64,000 nt of DNA from Ketogulonicigenium robustum (GTDB taxonomy: Bacteria; Pseudomonadota; Alphaproteobacteria; Rhodobacterales; Rhodobacteraceae), in assembly GCF_002117445.1 (NCBI RefSeq), contig NZ_CP019937.1, forward strand, positions 2,291,501-2,355,500. The letters run 5' to 3'. This document shows, in pieces, positions 18,406 to 26,724 of the stretch. Every line of letters starts with the position of its first letter. The first letter of the stretch is position 1. Below the pieces are notes generated by a model. The model did not search any database. It saw only the letters and a program-made list of their open reading frames with translations, and had not been told where the DNA came from. The translations under genes were made by a program, and so were the position numbers.

Positions 18406-19376
18406 GGCTCCATCTCCGACAGGAAGGTCATGGTGTGCAGCAGGGCGGCGGTGATCCCGCCTTCGGACAGGGCGTGGCCTGCGCGGGTCACCATCCGCAG
18501 GCGGCTGGCGGGCCAAGCCTGATGCAGCTTCCACGCAGACACCGGCGGGCAAATCATATCGTAGCGCCCCTGCACGATGACGGCAGGGATGTCAGCGATC
18601 CGATCCATCCGCGCCAAAATCTGGGTACTGTCGTCCAGAAAGCCGTCATGGGCGAAGTAATGACATTCCAGCCGCGCAAAGGCGTGGGCGTAATCGGCGG
18701 GCGGATCGATAAAGGTGCCATCGCTATCCAGCGAGGCCAGCGCGTTTTCCCACCCCGCCCAGAGGCGCGCGAACTTCACCTCGGTCGCGTAGTCGCCGCA
18801 GAACAGCCGCTTGTGGTAAGCCGCGATCAGGTCGCCCCGTTCGTCTTGCGGGATCGCGTGGCTGAACCGTTCCCATTGCGCCGGCCAGAACAGCCCAGCG
18901 CCGCCGCCGTAGAACCAGTCCAGCTCGGGGCGGGTCATCAAAAAGACGCCGCGTAGCGCCAGCGCCCTGACGGGTTCGGGGTGACTTTGCGCATAGATCA
19001 GCGCCAGCGTCGCCCCCCAGCTGCCGCCGAACACAATCCAGCTCTCAATGCCCAGCGCGGCGCGGATCGCCTCGATATCGGCGACCAGATGCCATGTCGT
19101 ATTGTTTTCAACGCTGGCATGGGGGCGCGAACGGCCACAGCCGCGCTGGTCGAACAGGACGATGCGGTAAACCTGCGGGTCGAAATAACGGCGCATCGCG
19201 GGGCTGCACCCGCCCCCCGGCCCGCCGTGCAATACCACCACAGGAATGCCGTAAGGGTTTCCAGCTTGCTCGACATAGAGCGCATGCCCATCGCCCACGT
19301 CCAGCATCCGCTGATCGTAGGGGGCCAGCGGCGGGTGCAGCTGGGGGGGCGATTGCAAAGCCAGTTCCTTGTCCAT
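18399..19376 (-). CDS. pip: Proline iminopeptidase (alpha/beta hydrolase, S33)
   Basis: This cytosolic peptidase removes N-terminal proline from peptides. It has 325 residues, typical for the family. HGGPGGG at 50-56 forms the oxyanion region and GGSWGA contains the nucleophile Ser119. The acid is probably the Asp in VIVQGRYDMICP and the base the His in RAGHALSEGG. The signature FDQRGCGRS is present. Its 3' end overlaps the start of the peptide-binding-protein gene by seven bases, so the two are coupled. It diverges from ubiG with a 77-base gap. Confidence 0.95.
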   Translation of the reverse strand: MDKELALQSPPQLHPPLAPYDQRMLDVGDGHALYVEQAGNPYGIPVVVLHGGPGGGCSPAMRRYFDPQVYRIVLFDQRGCGRSRPHASVENNTTWHLVADIEAIRAALGIESWIVFGGSWGATLALIYAQSHPEPVRALALRGVFLMTRPELDWFYGGGAGLFWPAQWERFSHAIPQDERGDLIAAYHKRLFCGDYATEVKFARLWAGWENALASLDSDGTFIDPPADYAHAFARLECHYFAHDGFLDDSTQILARMDRIADIPAVIVQGRYDMICPPVSAWKLHQAWPASRLRMVTRAGHALSEGGITAALLHTMTFLSEMEPW

Positions 19377-19453
19377 GGCATCCTTGGGCCAAGCGCATTA
19401 CATTGCGGTAAAGATGCCTTCTTAGCGCCCCACTTGCCAGAGCGGAAATTCAA

Positions 19454-20203
19454 ATGTCCGAGACCAATTCCACCATCGACCCCGCAGAAGTCGCCAAATT
19501 CGAGGCGATGGCCGCCGAATGGTGGGATCCGAGCGGTAAATTCAAACCGCTGCACATGCTGAACCCCTGCCGGCTGGATTACATCACGCGCCAGATCGCC
19601 GCCCATTTCGGGCGCGACCTGACCACTGACCGCCCGTTTGATGGGCTGCGCCTGCTGGATATCGGCTGCGGCGGGGGCTTGCTATCCGAACCGATGGCCC
19701 GCTTGGGCGCGACTGTGGTGGGGGTTGATGCCGCCCCGCGCAACATTCCCGTGGCGCGTGTGCACGCCGAGCAAATGGGGCTGCAGATCGACTATCGCCT
19801 TGGCACCGCCGAGGCGCTGGCCGCTGCGGGTGAGGCCTTCGATGTCGTGCTGAACATGGAGGTGATCGAGCATGTCGCCGACCCGCAAGCCTTCCTGATC
19901 GCCTGCCACGATCTGCTGGTGCCGGGTGGGCTGCACATATGCTCGACGCTAAACCGCAACCCCAAAAGCTTCGCCATGGCGATTGTCGGGGCCGAACATA
20001 TCATGCGCTGGCTGCCCAAGGGCACGCACGACTGGTCGCGTTTCATCACCCCGAACGAGCTTTACGACCTGCTGGCCGGTGCCCGCCTGCGGGCGATCGA
20101 CCGCACCGGCATGGTCTTCAACCCAATCACATGGGGGTGGAGCCTGTCTGCCCGCGACCTATCGGTGAACTACGTCACCGCCTCAGTGCGCCCTCAGGCC
20201 TGA
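19454..20203 (+). CDS. ubiG: Ubiquinone biosynthesis O-methyltransferase UbiG
   Basis: UbiG performs both O-methylation steps in ubiquinone synthesis using S-adenosylmethionine. The 249-residue protein has the N-terminal motif [18 protein letters not shown] that is diagnostic for UbiG, the SAM motif DIGCGGG at 69-75, [10 protein letters not shown], and late [20 protein letters not shown]. The 3' end overlaps the convergent marR-family gene by ten bases, so there is no room for a terminator between them. Confidence 0.97.
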   Translation: MSETNSTIDPAEVAKFEAMAAEWWDPSGKFKPLHMLNPCRLDYITRQIAAHFGRDLTTDRPFDGLRLLDIGCGGGLLSEPMARLGATVVGVDAAPRNIPVARVHAEQMGLQIDYRLGTAEALAAAGEAFDVVLNMEVIEHVADPQAFLIACHDLLVPGGLHICSTLNRNPKSFAMAIVGAEHIMRWLPKGTHDWSRFITPNELYDLLAGARLRAIDRTGMVFNPITWGWSLSARDLSVNYVTASVRPQA

Positions 20204-20652
20204 TCGGCCGTATCGGCCTGCGCCAGCTTTTGGCGCAGCGCGCGCAGCACCGGCAGCGTGGCGCGCACCTGCGCCCCCCCGACCGAGGCTGCCGCATCGG
20301 CCACCAGCGGGCCCAGCGCCGCTACCGCAGCATCGCGGGCGGCGCGCCCTGCGGGACTGATCGCCACCAGCTTGCGCCGCGCATCGTCCCAATCGGGGCG
20401 GATGTGTACCCAGCCTGCCCATTCCAATTTGCGCAGTGTGTTCGTCATCGCGCCTTTGGTCAGGTGAAAAATCCGCGCCAGTTGGGCGGGCGTTTTCTCG
20501 CCCCCTGTGTTGGCCAAATGGTTCAGGACGGAAAAATGCGACAATTCCATCCCGCGCGGCAGGGCCCTGCCCAGCGCGGTCGAGACCAGCTGCTCCAACA
20601 TCAAGATCTCGGAAAACAGCACGATGCCGAGGTCGTCGCTTTCGCCGCTCAT
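20194..20652 (-). CDS. MarR-family transcriptional regulator
   Basis: The protein of 152 residues is a winged-helix DNA-binding regulator. The recognition region is [20 protein letters not shown] and the wing carries [14 protein letters not shown], the MarR hallmark. It contains no cysteine, so it cannot be a thiol switch itself, although it is translationally coupled to a glutaredoxin gene (ATGA overlap). The target genes and ligand are not evident. Its 3' end overlaps ubiG on the other strand. Confidence 0.9.
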   Translation of the reverse strand: MSGESDDLGIVLFSEILMLEQLVSTALGRALPRGMELSHFSVLNHLANTGGEKTPAQLARIFHLTKGAMTNTLRKLEWAGWVHIRPDWDDARRKLVAISPAGRAARDAAVAALGPLVADAAASVGGAQVRATLPVLRALRQKLAQADTADQA

Positions 20653-20906
20653 CCCTGCAGCAGCGGGTCGAGCTTGCCTGCGCTATCCAGCGCGTATAGA
20701 TCGTCGCAACCGCCAACATGTTGACCACCGATAAAAATCTGCGGCACTGTGCGGCTGCCGCCTGCCCGCTGCACCATAGCGGCGCGCAGATCGGGGTTCC
20801 CGGAAACGTCGACCTCGGCATAGCTGACGCCTTTGCGTTGCAACAGGCTTTTGGCCGCTGCGCAGTAGCCGCAGGTGGGGGTGGTGTAGATTTCGACCGG
20901 TTTCAT
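20649..20906 (-). CDS. grxC: Glutaredoxin 3 (GrxC type)
   Basis: This small dithiol glutaredoxin reduces protein and glutathione disulfides. The start at MKPVEIYTTPTCGYC is supported by GGAGG seven bases upstream and gives 85 residues, the family length; a longer frame would enter comF. The active site is Cys12-Gly-Tyr-Cys15, a variant of the classical CPYC. The glutathione-binding TVPQIFIGG and GGCDDLYALD are present. It lies between comF and marR in the same orientation, with a 31-base gap after comF. Confidence 0.95.
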   Translation of the reverse strand: MKPVEIYTTPTCGYCAAAKSLLQRKGVSYAEVDVSGNPDLRAAMVQRAGGSRTVPQIFIGGQHVGGCDDLYALDSAGKLDPLLQG

Positions 20907-20937
20907 GCTGGCCTCCACAATAGATATTGCCGCTAGT

Positions 20938-21666
20938 TTACCCCAATTTTGCAACGCGGGCCAGAGCCAGCACCGACACCCGCGCGGCACCCGCCAGCAG
21001 GGCGGCCTGCGTTGCGGCCGCAAAGGTTGCGCCGCTGGTCATCACGTCATCGACCAACACAACGTGGCGCCCCTGCATCACCCCACCGCGGCGCGGATGA
21101 GGGCAGATCGCCCCCTCCATCGCGGCAAAGCGCTGCGCGCGGCTGTGCCCTTCCAGCGGGCGGGTGCGGTGCGGGCGGATCAACGCATCCACCGCGACAT
21201 CGGCCCCAGTTTCACGTGCAACGCCCTGCGCCAGCAAAGCGGCCTGATTGTAGCGCCGCCGGATCAGGCGCGTCCAATGCAGCGGCACGGGCACAAGTAA
21301 CGCCCCCTGCACCAGCGGGCCCGCCTTGCGTGCCATCCAAATCGCCATCCCGCGCGCCAGATCGGTGCGGTCGGCATGCTTCATTTGCAGCACCAACTGC
21401 TTGGCCAGATCGCGATACCCCAGCAGCGCTACACCCTGCCCCCATGGCGGCGGCGCGTGCAAACAATCATCGCATAGCAAGCGCTGATCGCCCGCGCCCT
21501 GCCCCGGCAAGGCCAGACCACAGCAATCGCAGGCCGCCCCTGTGATAAAATGTGCGCGCGCCCAGCATGGGCCGCACAACGCAAAATCGGCCTGCACGCG
21601 CGCACCGCAGCCCAAGCACGTCGGCGGATAAACAACCGCGCGCAACTGCATCATCGCCTTTTGCAT
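20938..21666 (-). CDS. ComF-family phosphoribosyltransferase-like protein
   Basis: The 242-residue protein has the ComF/GntX layout: an N-terminal zinc-binding module (CLGC at 17-20, CGPC at 31-34, CDCC at 46-49, CDDC at 65-68) followed by a type I phosphoribosyltransferase fold. The PRPP-binding motif VVLVDDVMTSGAT is intact near residue 205. Family members are linked to DNA uptake or phosphoribosyl chemistry, but the function here is unproven. A degenerate parS-like sequence falls within the gene where it encodes VARET. It is divergent from the NDUFAF5-like gene with a 29-base gap. Confidence 0.9.
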   Translation of the reverse strand: MQKAMMQLRAVVYPPTCLGCGARVQADFALCGPCWARAHFITGAACDCCGLALPGQGAGDQRLLCDDCLHAPPPWGQGVALLGYRDLAKQLVLQMKHADRTDLARGMAIWMARKAGPLVQGALLVPVPLHWTRLIRRRYNQAALLAQGVARETGADVAVDALIRPHRTRPLEGHSRAQRFAAMEGAICPHPRRGGVMQGRHVVLVDDVMTSGATFAAATQAALLAGAARVSVLALARVAKLG

Positions 21667-21695
21667 CGCCTGCCCCCTTTGGCTAAGCTGCCCCC

Positions 21696-22514
21696 ATGGA
21701 ACGATTGACCGACCAAGCCGCCTTGCACCTGCACCACGCCCGCGCCCGCCGCCGCCCCGCGCTATTCCTGCGCGAGGTGATCCGCGACGAGGTGCAGGAG
21801 AGGCTATTGATGGTTAACAGAACCTTTACGGCGCCGCTGGTCGTGACCGCATTTCCAGACCTGTGGCCCGACATGCCCCACGCCGCCCCCAGCGATACGC
21901 TTGCCCTGCCCGAACATGGCTACGACCTGATCGTCCTTGATATGGTGCTGCACTGGGCGAACGATCCGGTCGGGATGCTGGTGCAGGCCCAGCGTGCCCT
22001 GCGCCCCGACGGGCTGCTGCTGGCGCCGCTGTTCGGCGGCCAAACTCTGGCCGAACTGCGCGCCGCGCTGGCCGAGGCCGAGGTGGCCATATCGGGCGGG
22101 TTGTCGCCGCGCGTCCTGCCGATGGGCGAGATCCGCGATTTAGGCGCACTGCTGCAGCGCGCGGGCTTTGCCCTGCCCGTTGCCGACAGCATTCCTTTTA
22201 CCGTGTCGCACCCGCATCTTTTCGCACTGGCTGCCGATCTGCGCGGCATGGGGGAACAAAACGCCCTTGCCGCCCGCTTGCGCCGCCCCACCCCGCGCGC
22301 CATGTTCTTGCAGGCTGCGGCTATTATGGACGATCGCTTCAGCGTGGATGGAAAGATCCAATCGACCTTTGATGTCGTATTCCTGACCGGTTGGGCACCA
22401 GCGCCCAGCCAACCCAAACCGCTGCGCCCGGGCAGCGCCACCCATCACCTTTCCGCGGTTCTGCCCACGCCGCCCCAGCCCGAGGTTGACGTTGCCCCCA
22501 AAATGGCTGACTGA
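21696..22514 (+). CDS. NDUFAF5-like methyltransferase-fold protein lacking a clear SAM motif I
   Basis: The 272-residue protein aligns by eye with the bacterial relatives of NDUFAF5, a complex I assembly factor with a SAM-methyltransferase fold. The N-terminal REVIRDEVQERLLMVNRTF and the later YDLIVLDMVLHWANDPVGML, ALRPDGLLLAPLFGGQTLAELR and PMGEIRDLGALLQRAGF are conserved family stretches. The glycine-rich SAM-binding loop (GxGxG) expected near residue 55 is missing and replaced by VVTAFPDLWPDMPH. Close relatives may share this loss. Its activity is therefore uncertain. It is followed by hemH after 28 bases. The start lacks a strong Shine-Dalgarno sequence. Confidence 0.75.
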   Translation: MERLTDQAALHLHHARARRRPALFLREVIRDEVQERLLMVNRTFTAPLVVTAFPDLWPDMPHAAPSDTLALPEHGYDLIVLDMVLHWANDPVGMLVQAQRALRPDGLLLAPLFGGQTLAELRAALAEAEVAISGGLSPRVLPMGEIRDLGALLQRAGFALPVADSIPFTVSHPHLFALAADLRGMGEQNALAARLRRPTPRAMFLQAAAIMDDRFSVDGKIQSTFDVVFLTGWAPAPSQPKPLRPGSATHHLSAVLPTPPQPEVDVAPKMAD

Positions 22515-22542
22515 ACCCCCATTGCAAGAGACATGAGATGAG

Positions 22543-23556
22543 ATGCAGACCATGACCGAAGGCGATAGCAAAATCGGCGTGTTGATCGCCAATCTTGGAA
22601 CACCCGACGCGACCGATTACTGGTCGGTACGCCGCTATCTGAACGAATTCCTGTCGGACAAGCGCGTCATCGACTATCCGGCATGGCTGTGGCAGCCGCT
22701 TTTGCAGCTGATCATCCTGTCGCGCCGCCCCTATGCCACGGGCGCCAACTACAAGTTGATCTGGGACAAGGAACGCGACGAAAGCCCGCTGCGCACCATC
22801 ACGCGCGACCAGACCGACGCCATCCGCGCGTTGATTCAGGAACAGTTCGGCGACCGTGTTCTGGTTGATTTCTGCATGCGCTATGGCAACCCGTCGACCC
22901 CCGACAAGCTGAAGGAAATGGTCGACGCCGGCTGCGACCGCATCGTGTTCTTCCCGCTGTATCCGCAGTTTTCAACCGCGACGACCGCGACCGCCAACGA
23001 CAAGCTGTTCGAAGCGGCGCAAAAGATGTTCAAGCAGCCCGCCATCCGCACGGTCGAGCCCTATTTCCACCAGCCCGACTATATCGCCAGCTTGGCCAAT
23101 TCCATCCGCGAAGGCATAGCAGCATCGGGGACCGAACCTGACCTGCTGGTCTGCACCTATCACGGTATGCCCGAACGCTACATCCGCATGGGCGACCCCT
23201 ACCGCAGCCAATGCATGGAAACATCGCGCCTGCTGCTGGCCGAACTGGGCTGGGAAGAAGACCGCCTGATCACCACGTTCCAGTCGCGGTTCGGCCCCGA
23301 GGAATGGCTGAAGCCCTATACCGTGGAACATGTCGCCGAGCTGGCGAAAGCGGGCAAGAAGAACATCGCCATATGCTCGCCCGCGTTTTCGGCCGACTGC
23401 ATCGAGACGCTGGAAGAAATCAACGGCGAGATCTGCGAGGCGTTCGAACATGCCGGCGGCGAGGTTTTCACCTACATCCCCTGCCTGAACGCGCGGCCCG
23501 ACCATGTCGCTGTGCTGACGCGGATGATCAAGAACAGCTTGGAAGGCTGGGCCTAA
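22543..23556 (+). CDS. hemH: Ferrochelatase HemH
   Basis: HemH inserts ferrous iron into protoporphyrin IX, the last step of protoheme synthesis. The 337-residue protein has the family features: GVLIANLGTPDATDYWSVRRYL, YGNPSTPDKL, FPLYPQFSTATT, LVCTYHGMPERYIRMGDPY with the metal-binding His, and CSPAFSADCIETLEEI. Either of two ATG codons three codons apart could be the start; neither has a strong Shine-Dalgarno sequence. It is followed by a strong bidirectional terminator. Confidence 0.96.
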   Translation: MQTMTEGDSKIGVLIANLGTPDATDYWSVRRYLNEFLSDKRVIDYPAWLWQPLLQLIILSRRPYATGANYKLIWDKERDESPLRTITRDQTDAIRALIQEQFGDRVLVDFCMRYGNPSTPDKLKEMVDAGCDRIVFFPLYPQFSTATTATANDKLFEAAQKMFKQPAIRTVEPYFHQPDYIASLANSIREGIAASGTEPDLLVCTYHGMPERYIRMGDPYRSQCMETSRLLLAELGWEEDRLITTFQSRFGPEEWLKPYTVEHVAELAKAGKKNIAICSPAFSADCIETLEEINGEICEAFEHAGGEVFTYIPCLNARPDHVAVLTRMIKNSLEGWA

Positions 23557-23573
23557 CCCCACCCACATGTAAA

Positions 23574-23602
23574 AAAACGCCGGCCTTCGGGGCCGGCGTT
23601 TT
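23574..23602. terminator. Bidirectional terminator between hemH and an L,D-transpeptidase gene
   Basis: AAAACGCCGGCC pairs perfectly with GGCCGGCGTTTT around TTCGG. An A-run precedes it and a T-run follows, so it can terminate transcription from both converging genes. Confidence 0.92.
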
Positions 23603-23607
23603 CGTTT

Positions 23608-24213
23608 TTAAAGCACGTAAACCTGTGTGCCGTTCTTGGCGTAGTTATACAGCTCGATGATGTGTTCATTATAAAGACCAACGCATCCGTTCGACGACGG
23701 GCGGCCGATCTTGCGCGTGTCATGCGTGCCGTGGATGCGGTAATACTGCCACGACAGGTAAAGCGCACGAATCCCCAAGGGGTTCATCGGGTCACCACCG
23801 GGCACGACTTCGGGCCATTCGGGGTTGCGCTGGCGCATCGAGGGGGTCGGACGCCATGTCGGGTTTTCACGTTTTTCAATAACTTGCGTTCGGCCACGGC
23901 GGGTCAGTTCTTCATCCAGCGGCACGGACGACGGATAGAGGCGATAGATGCTCTCGTCCTCGGACCAGAAATGCACGGCGCGCGAGTCGAGATCGCACAG
24001 GATGGCGCCGTTGCGCAGGTCGGTGAAATACGGGCGCCAGTCACGCATGTGGAACGCCGAGATATTGCGCTGCACCGATTGCGAAATCTGCGATTCCATT
24101 TGGGTGGTGCCCACCATCTGCGCCAGCGCGGGCGATGCCAGACCAGCCCCCACCAGTGTTGCACCCGCAGCGATAAAGCCGCGACGGTTCAGCCTGCTCG
24201 TGTCTTCCGACAT
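23608..24213 (-). CDS. L,D-transpeptidase (YkuD domain), exported
   Basis: YkuD enzymes crosslink peptidoglycan or attach proteins to it through a cysteine. I use the ATG with AAGGGGG upstream (201 residues), which places a Tat-type signal at the N-terminus: RLNRRGFIAAG then a hydrophobic run ending SPALA-QM. The catalytic motif is HGTHDTRKIGRPSSNGCVG near the C-terminus, with the cysteine nucleophile in SSNGC. A central region (RPYFTDLRNGAILCDLDSR) is not part of the core domain. A second YkuD protein lies 1 kb away beyond a CAP-domain gene. Confidence 0.92.
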   Translation of the reverse strand: MSEDTSRLNRRGFIAAGATLVGAGLASPALAQMVGTTQMESQISQSVQRNISAFHMRDWRPYFTDLRNGAILCDLDSRAVHFWSEDESIYRLYPSSVPLDEELTRRGRTQVIEKRENPTWRPTPSMRQRNPEWPEVVPGGDPMNPLGIRALYLSWQYYRIHGTHDTRKIGRPSSNGCVGLYNEHIIELYNYAKNGTQVYVL

Positions 24214-24366
24214 CGTTATGCCCCCTTCAAGGATGACGCGTTTGCCTTGCAAATAAAGCCCAGATCGCTTTCCCGCAATTCACACAAATGTCAAATCTAG
24301 CGATCGCGTTTGAAGCGCAACACCGAAACAGCTATGAGGGGGGCAACACATCCAAGGGGATAGACA

Positions 24367-24882
24367 ATGCTGCGCCGCGCCGTTCTTTCTGCGATCCTAC
24401 TTTCGACCGTGGCTGCCTGTGCGACAGGTAACACGCGCGCGCGGATCGGGCCCGACGGCCTGCCCCTGCCGACCGTCTATCGAATCAACAGCCAAGACGC
24501 TGCTGCCATCCCGTTCCGCATGTTGGATGGTGTGAATACCCTGCGCGCCGCGCGCGGTGTGCCCGCCGTGCAACTGGATGCGCAGCTGAACGCCGCCGCC
24601 GCGACCCATTCGCGCGACATGGCGATCCAGAACCGCCCGTGGCACTTCGGCTCGGACGGCTCGTCGCCGCTCGACCGGTTGCGTCGCGTGGGCTACAGCG
24701 GCCAGCTGATCGGCGAAGCTATTTCGGAATCCTACGAGAACGAAATGCAGACCCTGTCCGTGTGGATGGAAGACCCCGACATCCGCGACGTGATCTTGGA
24801 CCCCAGCGCGACCCGCATGGGCGTGGCATGGCTGCAAGAGGATGCCGGCAAGATCTGGTGGACGATGGTGATTGCCCGCTAA
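24367..24882 (+). CDS. CAP-domain (SCP/PR-1) lipoprotein
   Basis: This 171-residue protein starts with a short lipoprotein signal with lipobox VAAC (Cys19), so it is probably anchored in a membrane facing the periplasm. The rest is a CAP domain: LDGVNTLRAARGVPAVQLDAQL, AAATHSRDMAIQNRPWHFG with the conserved His, IGEAISESYEN, and late TRMGVAWLQEDAGKIWWTMV. Such proteins may bind or cut cell-envelope components, but the activity is undefined. AAGGGG lies seven bases before the ATG. It lies between two YkuD transpeptidase genes, each on the opposite strand. Confidence 0.88.
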   Translation: MLRRAVLSAILLSTVAACATGNTRARIGPDGLPLPTVYRINSQDAAAIPFRMLDGVNTLRAARGVPAVQLDAQLNAAAATHSRDMAIQNRPWHFGSDGSSPLDRLRRVGYSGQLIGEAISESYENEMQTLSVWMEDPDIRDVILDPSATRMGVAWLQEDAGKIWWTMVIAR

Positions 24883-24903
24883 TCGCGGGCAATTCCTTTT
24901 ATT

Positions 24904-25437
24904 TTAAGCGAAAATATGGATCCGCGCCCCCATGGGGACAAGGCGGTAGATCTCTTCGATCTCGGCGTTTGATACGGCGAAGCAACCGACGGTCCAGTCG
25001 CCTTTGCCGACGAATTCCTGCGGCGTGCCGTGGATAAAGATGTCGCCGCCGGGGCTGCGGCCATGTTCGGCGGCATACAGGCGGTCATTCGGGTTGGGGT
25101 AAGAAATGCCGACCGACAGGTGGTAGGCGCTACGCGGATTGCGGCGGTCCATCACATAGGTGCCTTCTGGCGTTTTACCGTCGCCTTCAAATTGCTTGTG
25201 GCCGACCGGCTGGAATCCCAATCCGACATTATAGCTGCGCACGACCGTATCGTTGCGCATCAAATACAAGCTACGGCTACTCTTATAAGCCAGCAAGTGC
25301 GTTACCGGCGTATTGGGGTCGGGGGCAACAACGGTTGCCTGCGGCCGACCACAGCCCGCCACAGCAGCTGCCATCGATAGAGCTGCGCCGCCTAGCAGCG
25401 CACGTCGGGTAAAATCTGTCACTGTCCTGCTCGTCAC
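24904..25437 (-). CDS. L,D-transpeptidase (YkuD domain), lipoprotein or Tat-exported
   Basis: The 177-residue protein begins with DFTRRALLGGAALSMAAAVAG followed by Cys, so both a twin-arginine motif and a lipobox (VAGC) are present, suggesting a Tat-exported lipoprotein. The YkuD domain shows LLAYKSSRSLYLMRNDTVV, GDGKTPEGTYVMDRRN, and the catalytic HGTP followed by DWTVGCFAVSN. Such enzymes make 3-3 crosslinks in peptidoglycan or anchor lipoproteins. It converges with the CAP lipoprotein gene, with 21 bases between them. Confidence 0.92.
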   Translation of the reverse strand: MTSRTVTDFTRRALLGGAALSMAAAVAGCGRPQATVVAPDPNTPVTHLLAYKSSRSLYLMRNDTVVRSYNVGLGFQPVGHKQFEGDGKTPEGTYVMDRRNPRSAYHLSVGISYPNPNDRLYAAEHGRSPGGDIFIHGTPQEFVGKGDWTVGCFAVSNAEIEEIYRLVPMGARIHIFA

Positions 25438-25522
25438 TGCCAGGTGGCGTTTGCCACGTTTTTTCTCTCAATAGCGCAGGGCAAAGCAGCTGCAAAGTGG
25501 GACGATTTCACCGGCGTGCATT

Positions 25523-26722
25523 TCACGCCCTTGTGAAACGGGTCACCAGCTCGACATGGGCAGACCAGCGGAATTGATCGACCACCCAGATGGGTGCCAT
25601 GACATAGCCTGCATCCAGCAAAATACGCGCATCACGGGCAAAGGTAACGGGGTTGCACGATACCATCGCGATTACCGGAATGTCCGACTGTGCTAGCTGG
25701 CGAATCTGCGCCTCGGCCCCCGCGCGGGGCGGGTCGATAATGGCAGCATCGAACCCTTTCAAATCAATCGGCAACAAGGGGTTACGAAATAGATCGCGAA
25801 CTTCGCCCGTCACTTTGCGCAGGCCGCCCGCGGCACGCCAGCCGCGCATCAGCGCCTCGATCATCGGGGCGACACCCTCAACCGCGTGAACCTCGGTCGT
25901 GGCGGACAGGGGCAGGGTAAAGGTGCCCGATCCTGCGAACAGGTCGACCACGCGGCGGGCATCCCCCACGGCGGCGCGCACCTGCGCCAGCAGGTCAGCC
26001 TCGCCCTGCGGGGTTGCCTGCAAAAAGGCACCGGGCGGCGGCACGACGGGGGCAGGGCCCATCATCTGAATGGGCGGCGCACGCAGCACGGCGGTTTCGT
26101 CCCCCCAAGTGATTCGCGCAAAACCCGCGCGTTCTGCAATCTGTGCCAGCTCGCCCACCAACTGCGGGGTCAGATCGCGCTCGCTCTCGACCTGCAGATC
26201 CGCACCGGCTTGCGATGTAGTGACCAGCAAGCCCGCCTCGGCCTTGCGCGAGGCGGCAAGGTTCGCAACATCGGCCAGCGCAGGGATCAGCGCCGCCAGT
26301 TCGGGCGCGATCAACTGGCAGTCGGGCACCTCGACCAGAATGTCCGACCCGCGCGCCTTGAAGCCGACCTGCCCACCGGATTTGCCGCGACGCCCCGTGA
26401 ACTTGGCGCGGCGTCGGCTGCGGGCGGGCGAGGTCAGGATGCCTGCGATTTCGCCAGTCAGACCTTGGCCGGAAAGGGCGCGGGCCACGATATCCATCTT
26501 CCACGCGGCAACGAAATTATCATCGGCGTGCTGCATGGCGCAGCCACCGCAGGTTTTGAAATGGCGACACACCGGCGCGACGCGGCGGGGCGAGGGAGTG
26601 ATGATCCGCGCCGAGCCGTCGGCCGTCACCTCGACCTCCTCACCCGGCAGAACGCGCGGCACCAGCGTGCCGTCATCCAAGCGCCCCATCGCGTGATGTG
26701 TCAGTGCCTCGACTACAGCCAT
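25523..26722 (-). CDS. Class I SAM-dependent RNA methyltransferase (TrmA/RlmD family)
   Basis: The family methylates C5 of uridines in 23S rRNA or tRNA. The start is the ATG two bases after the upstream stop codon, giving 399 residues and MAVVEALTHHAMGRLDDGT. Iron-sulfur cluster ligands are probably in PVCRHFKTCGGCAMQH and CQL. The SAM site is VDLFAGSGTFTLPLS, followed by DPPRAGA, and the catalytic cysteine is in VSCNPVTFARDA. I cannot assign which base it modifies. It is coupled to the CCA-adding enzyme gene upstream, which gives the pair a shared RNA-maturation theme. Confidence 0.9.
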   Translation of the reverse strand: MAVVEALTHHAMGRLDDGTLVPRVLPGEEVEVTADGSARIITPSPRRVAPVCRHFKTCGGCAMQHADDNFVAAWKMDIVARALSGQGLTGEIAGILTSPARSRRRAKFTGRRGKSGGQVGFKARGSDILVEVPDCQLIAPELAALIPALADVANLAASRKAEAGLLVTTSQAGADLQVESERDLTPQLVGELAQIAERAGFARITWGDETAVLRAPPIQMMGPAPVVPPPGAFLQATPQGEADLLAQVRAAVGDARRVVDLFAGSGTFTLPLSATTEVHAVEGVAPMIEALMRGWRAAGGLRKVTGEVRDLFRNPLLPIDLKGFDAAIIDPPRAGAEAQIRQLAQSDIPVIAMVSCNPVTFARDARILLDAGYVMAPIWVVDQFRWSAHVELVTRFTRA

Positions 26723-26724
26723 GA

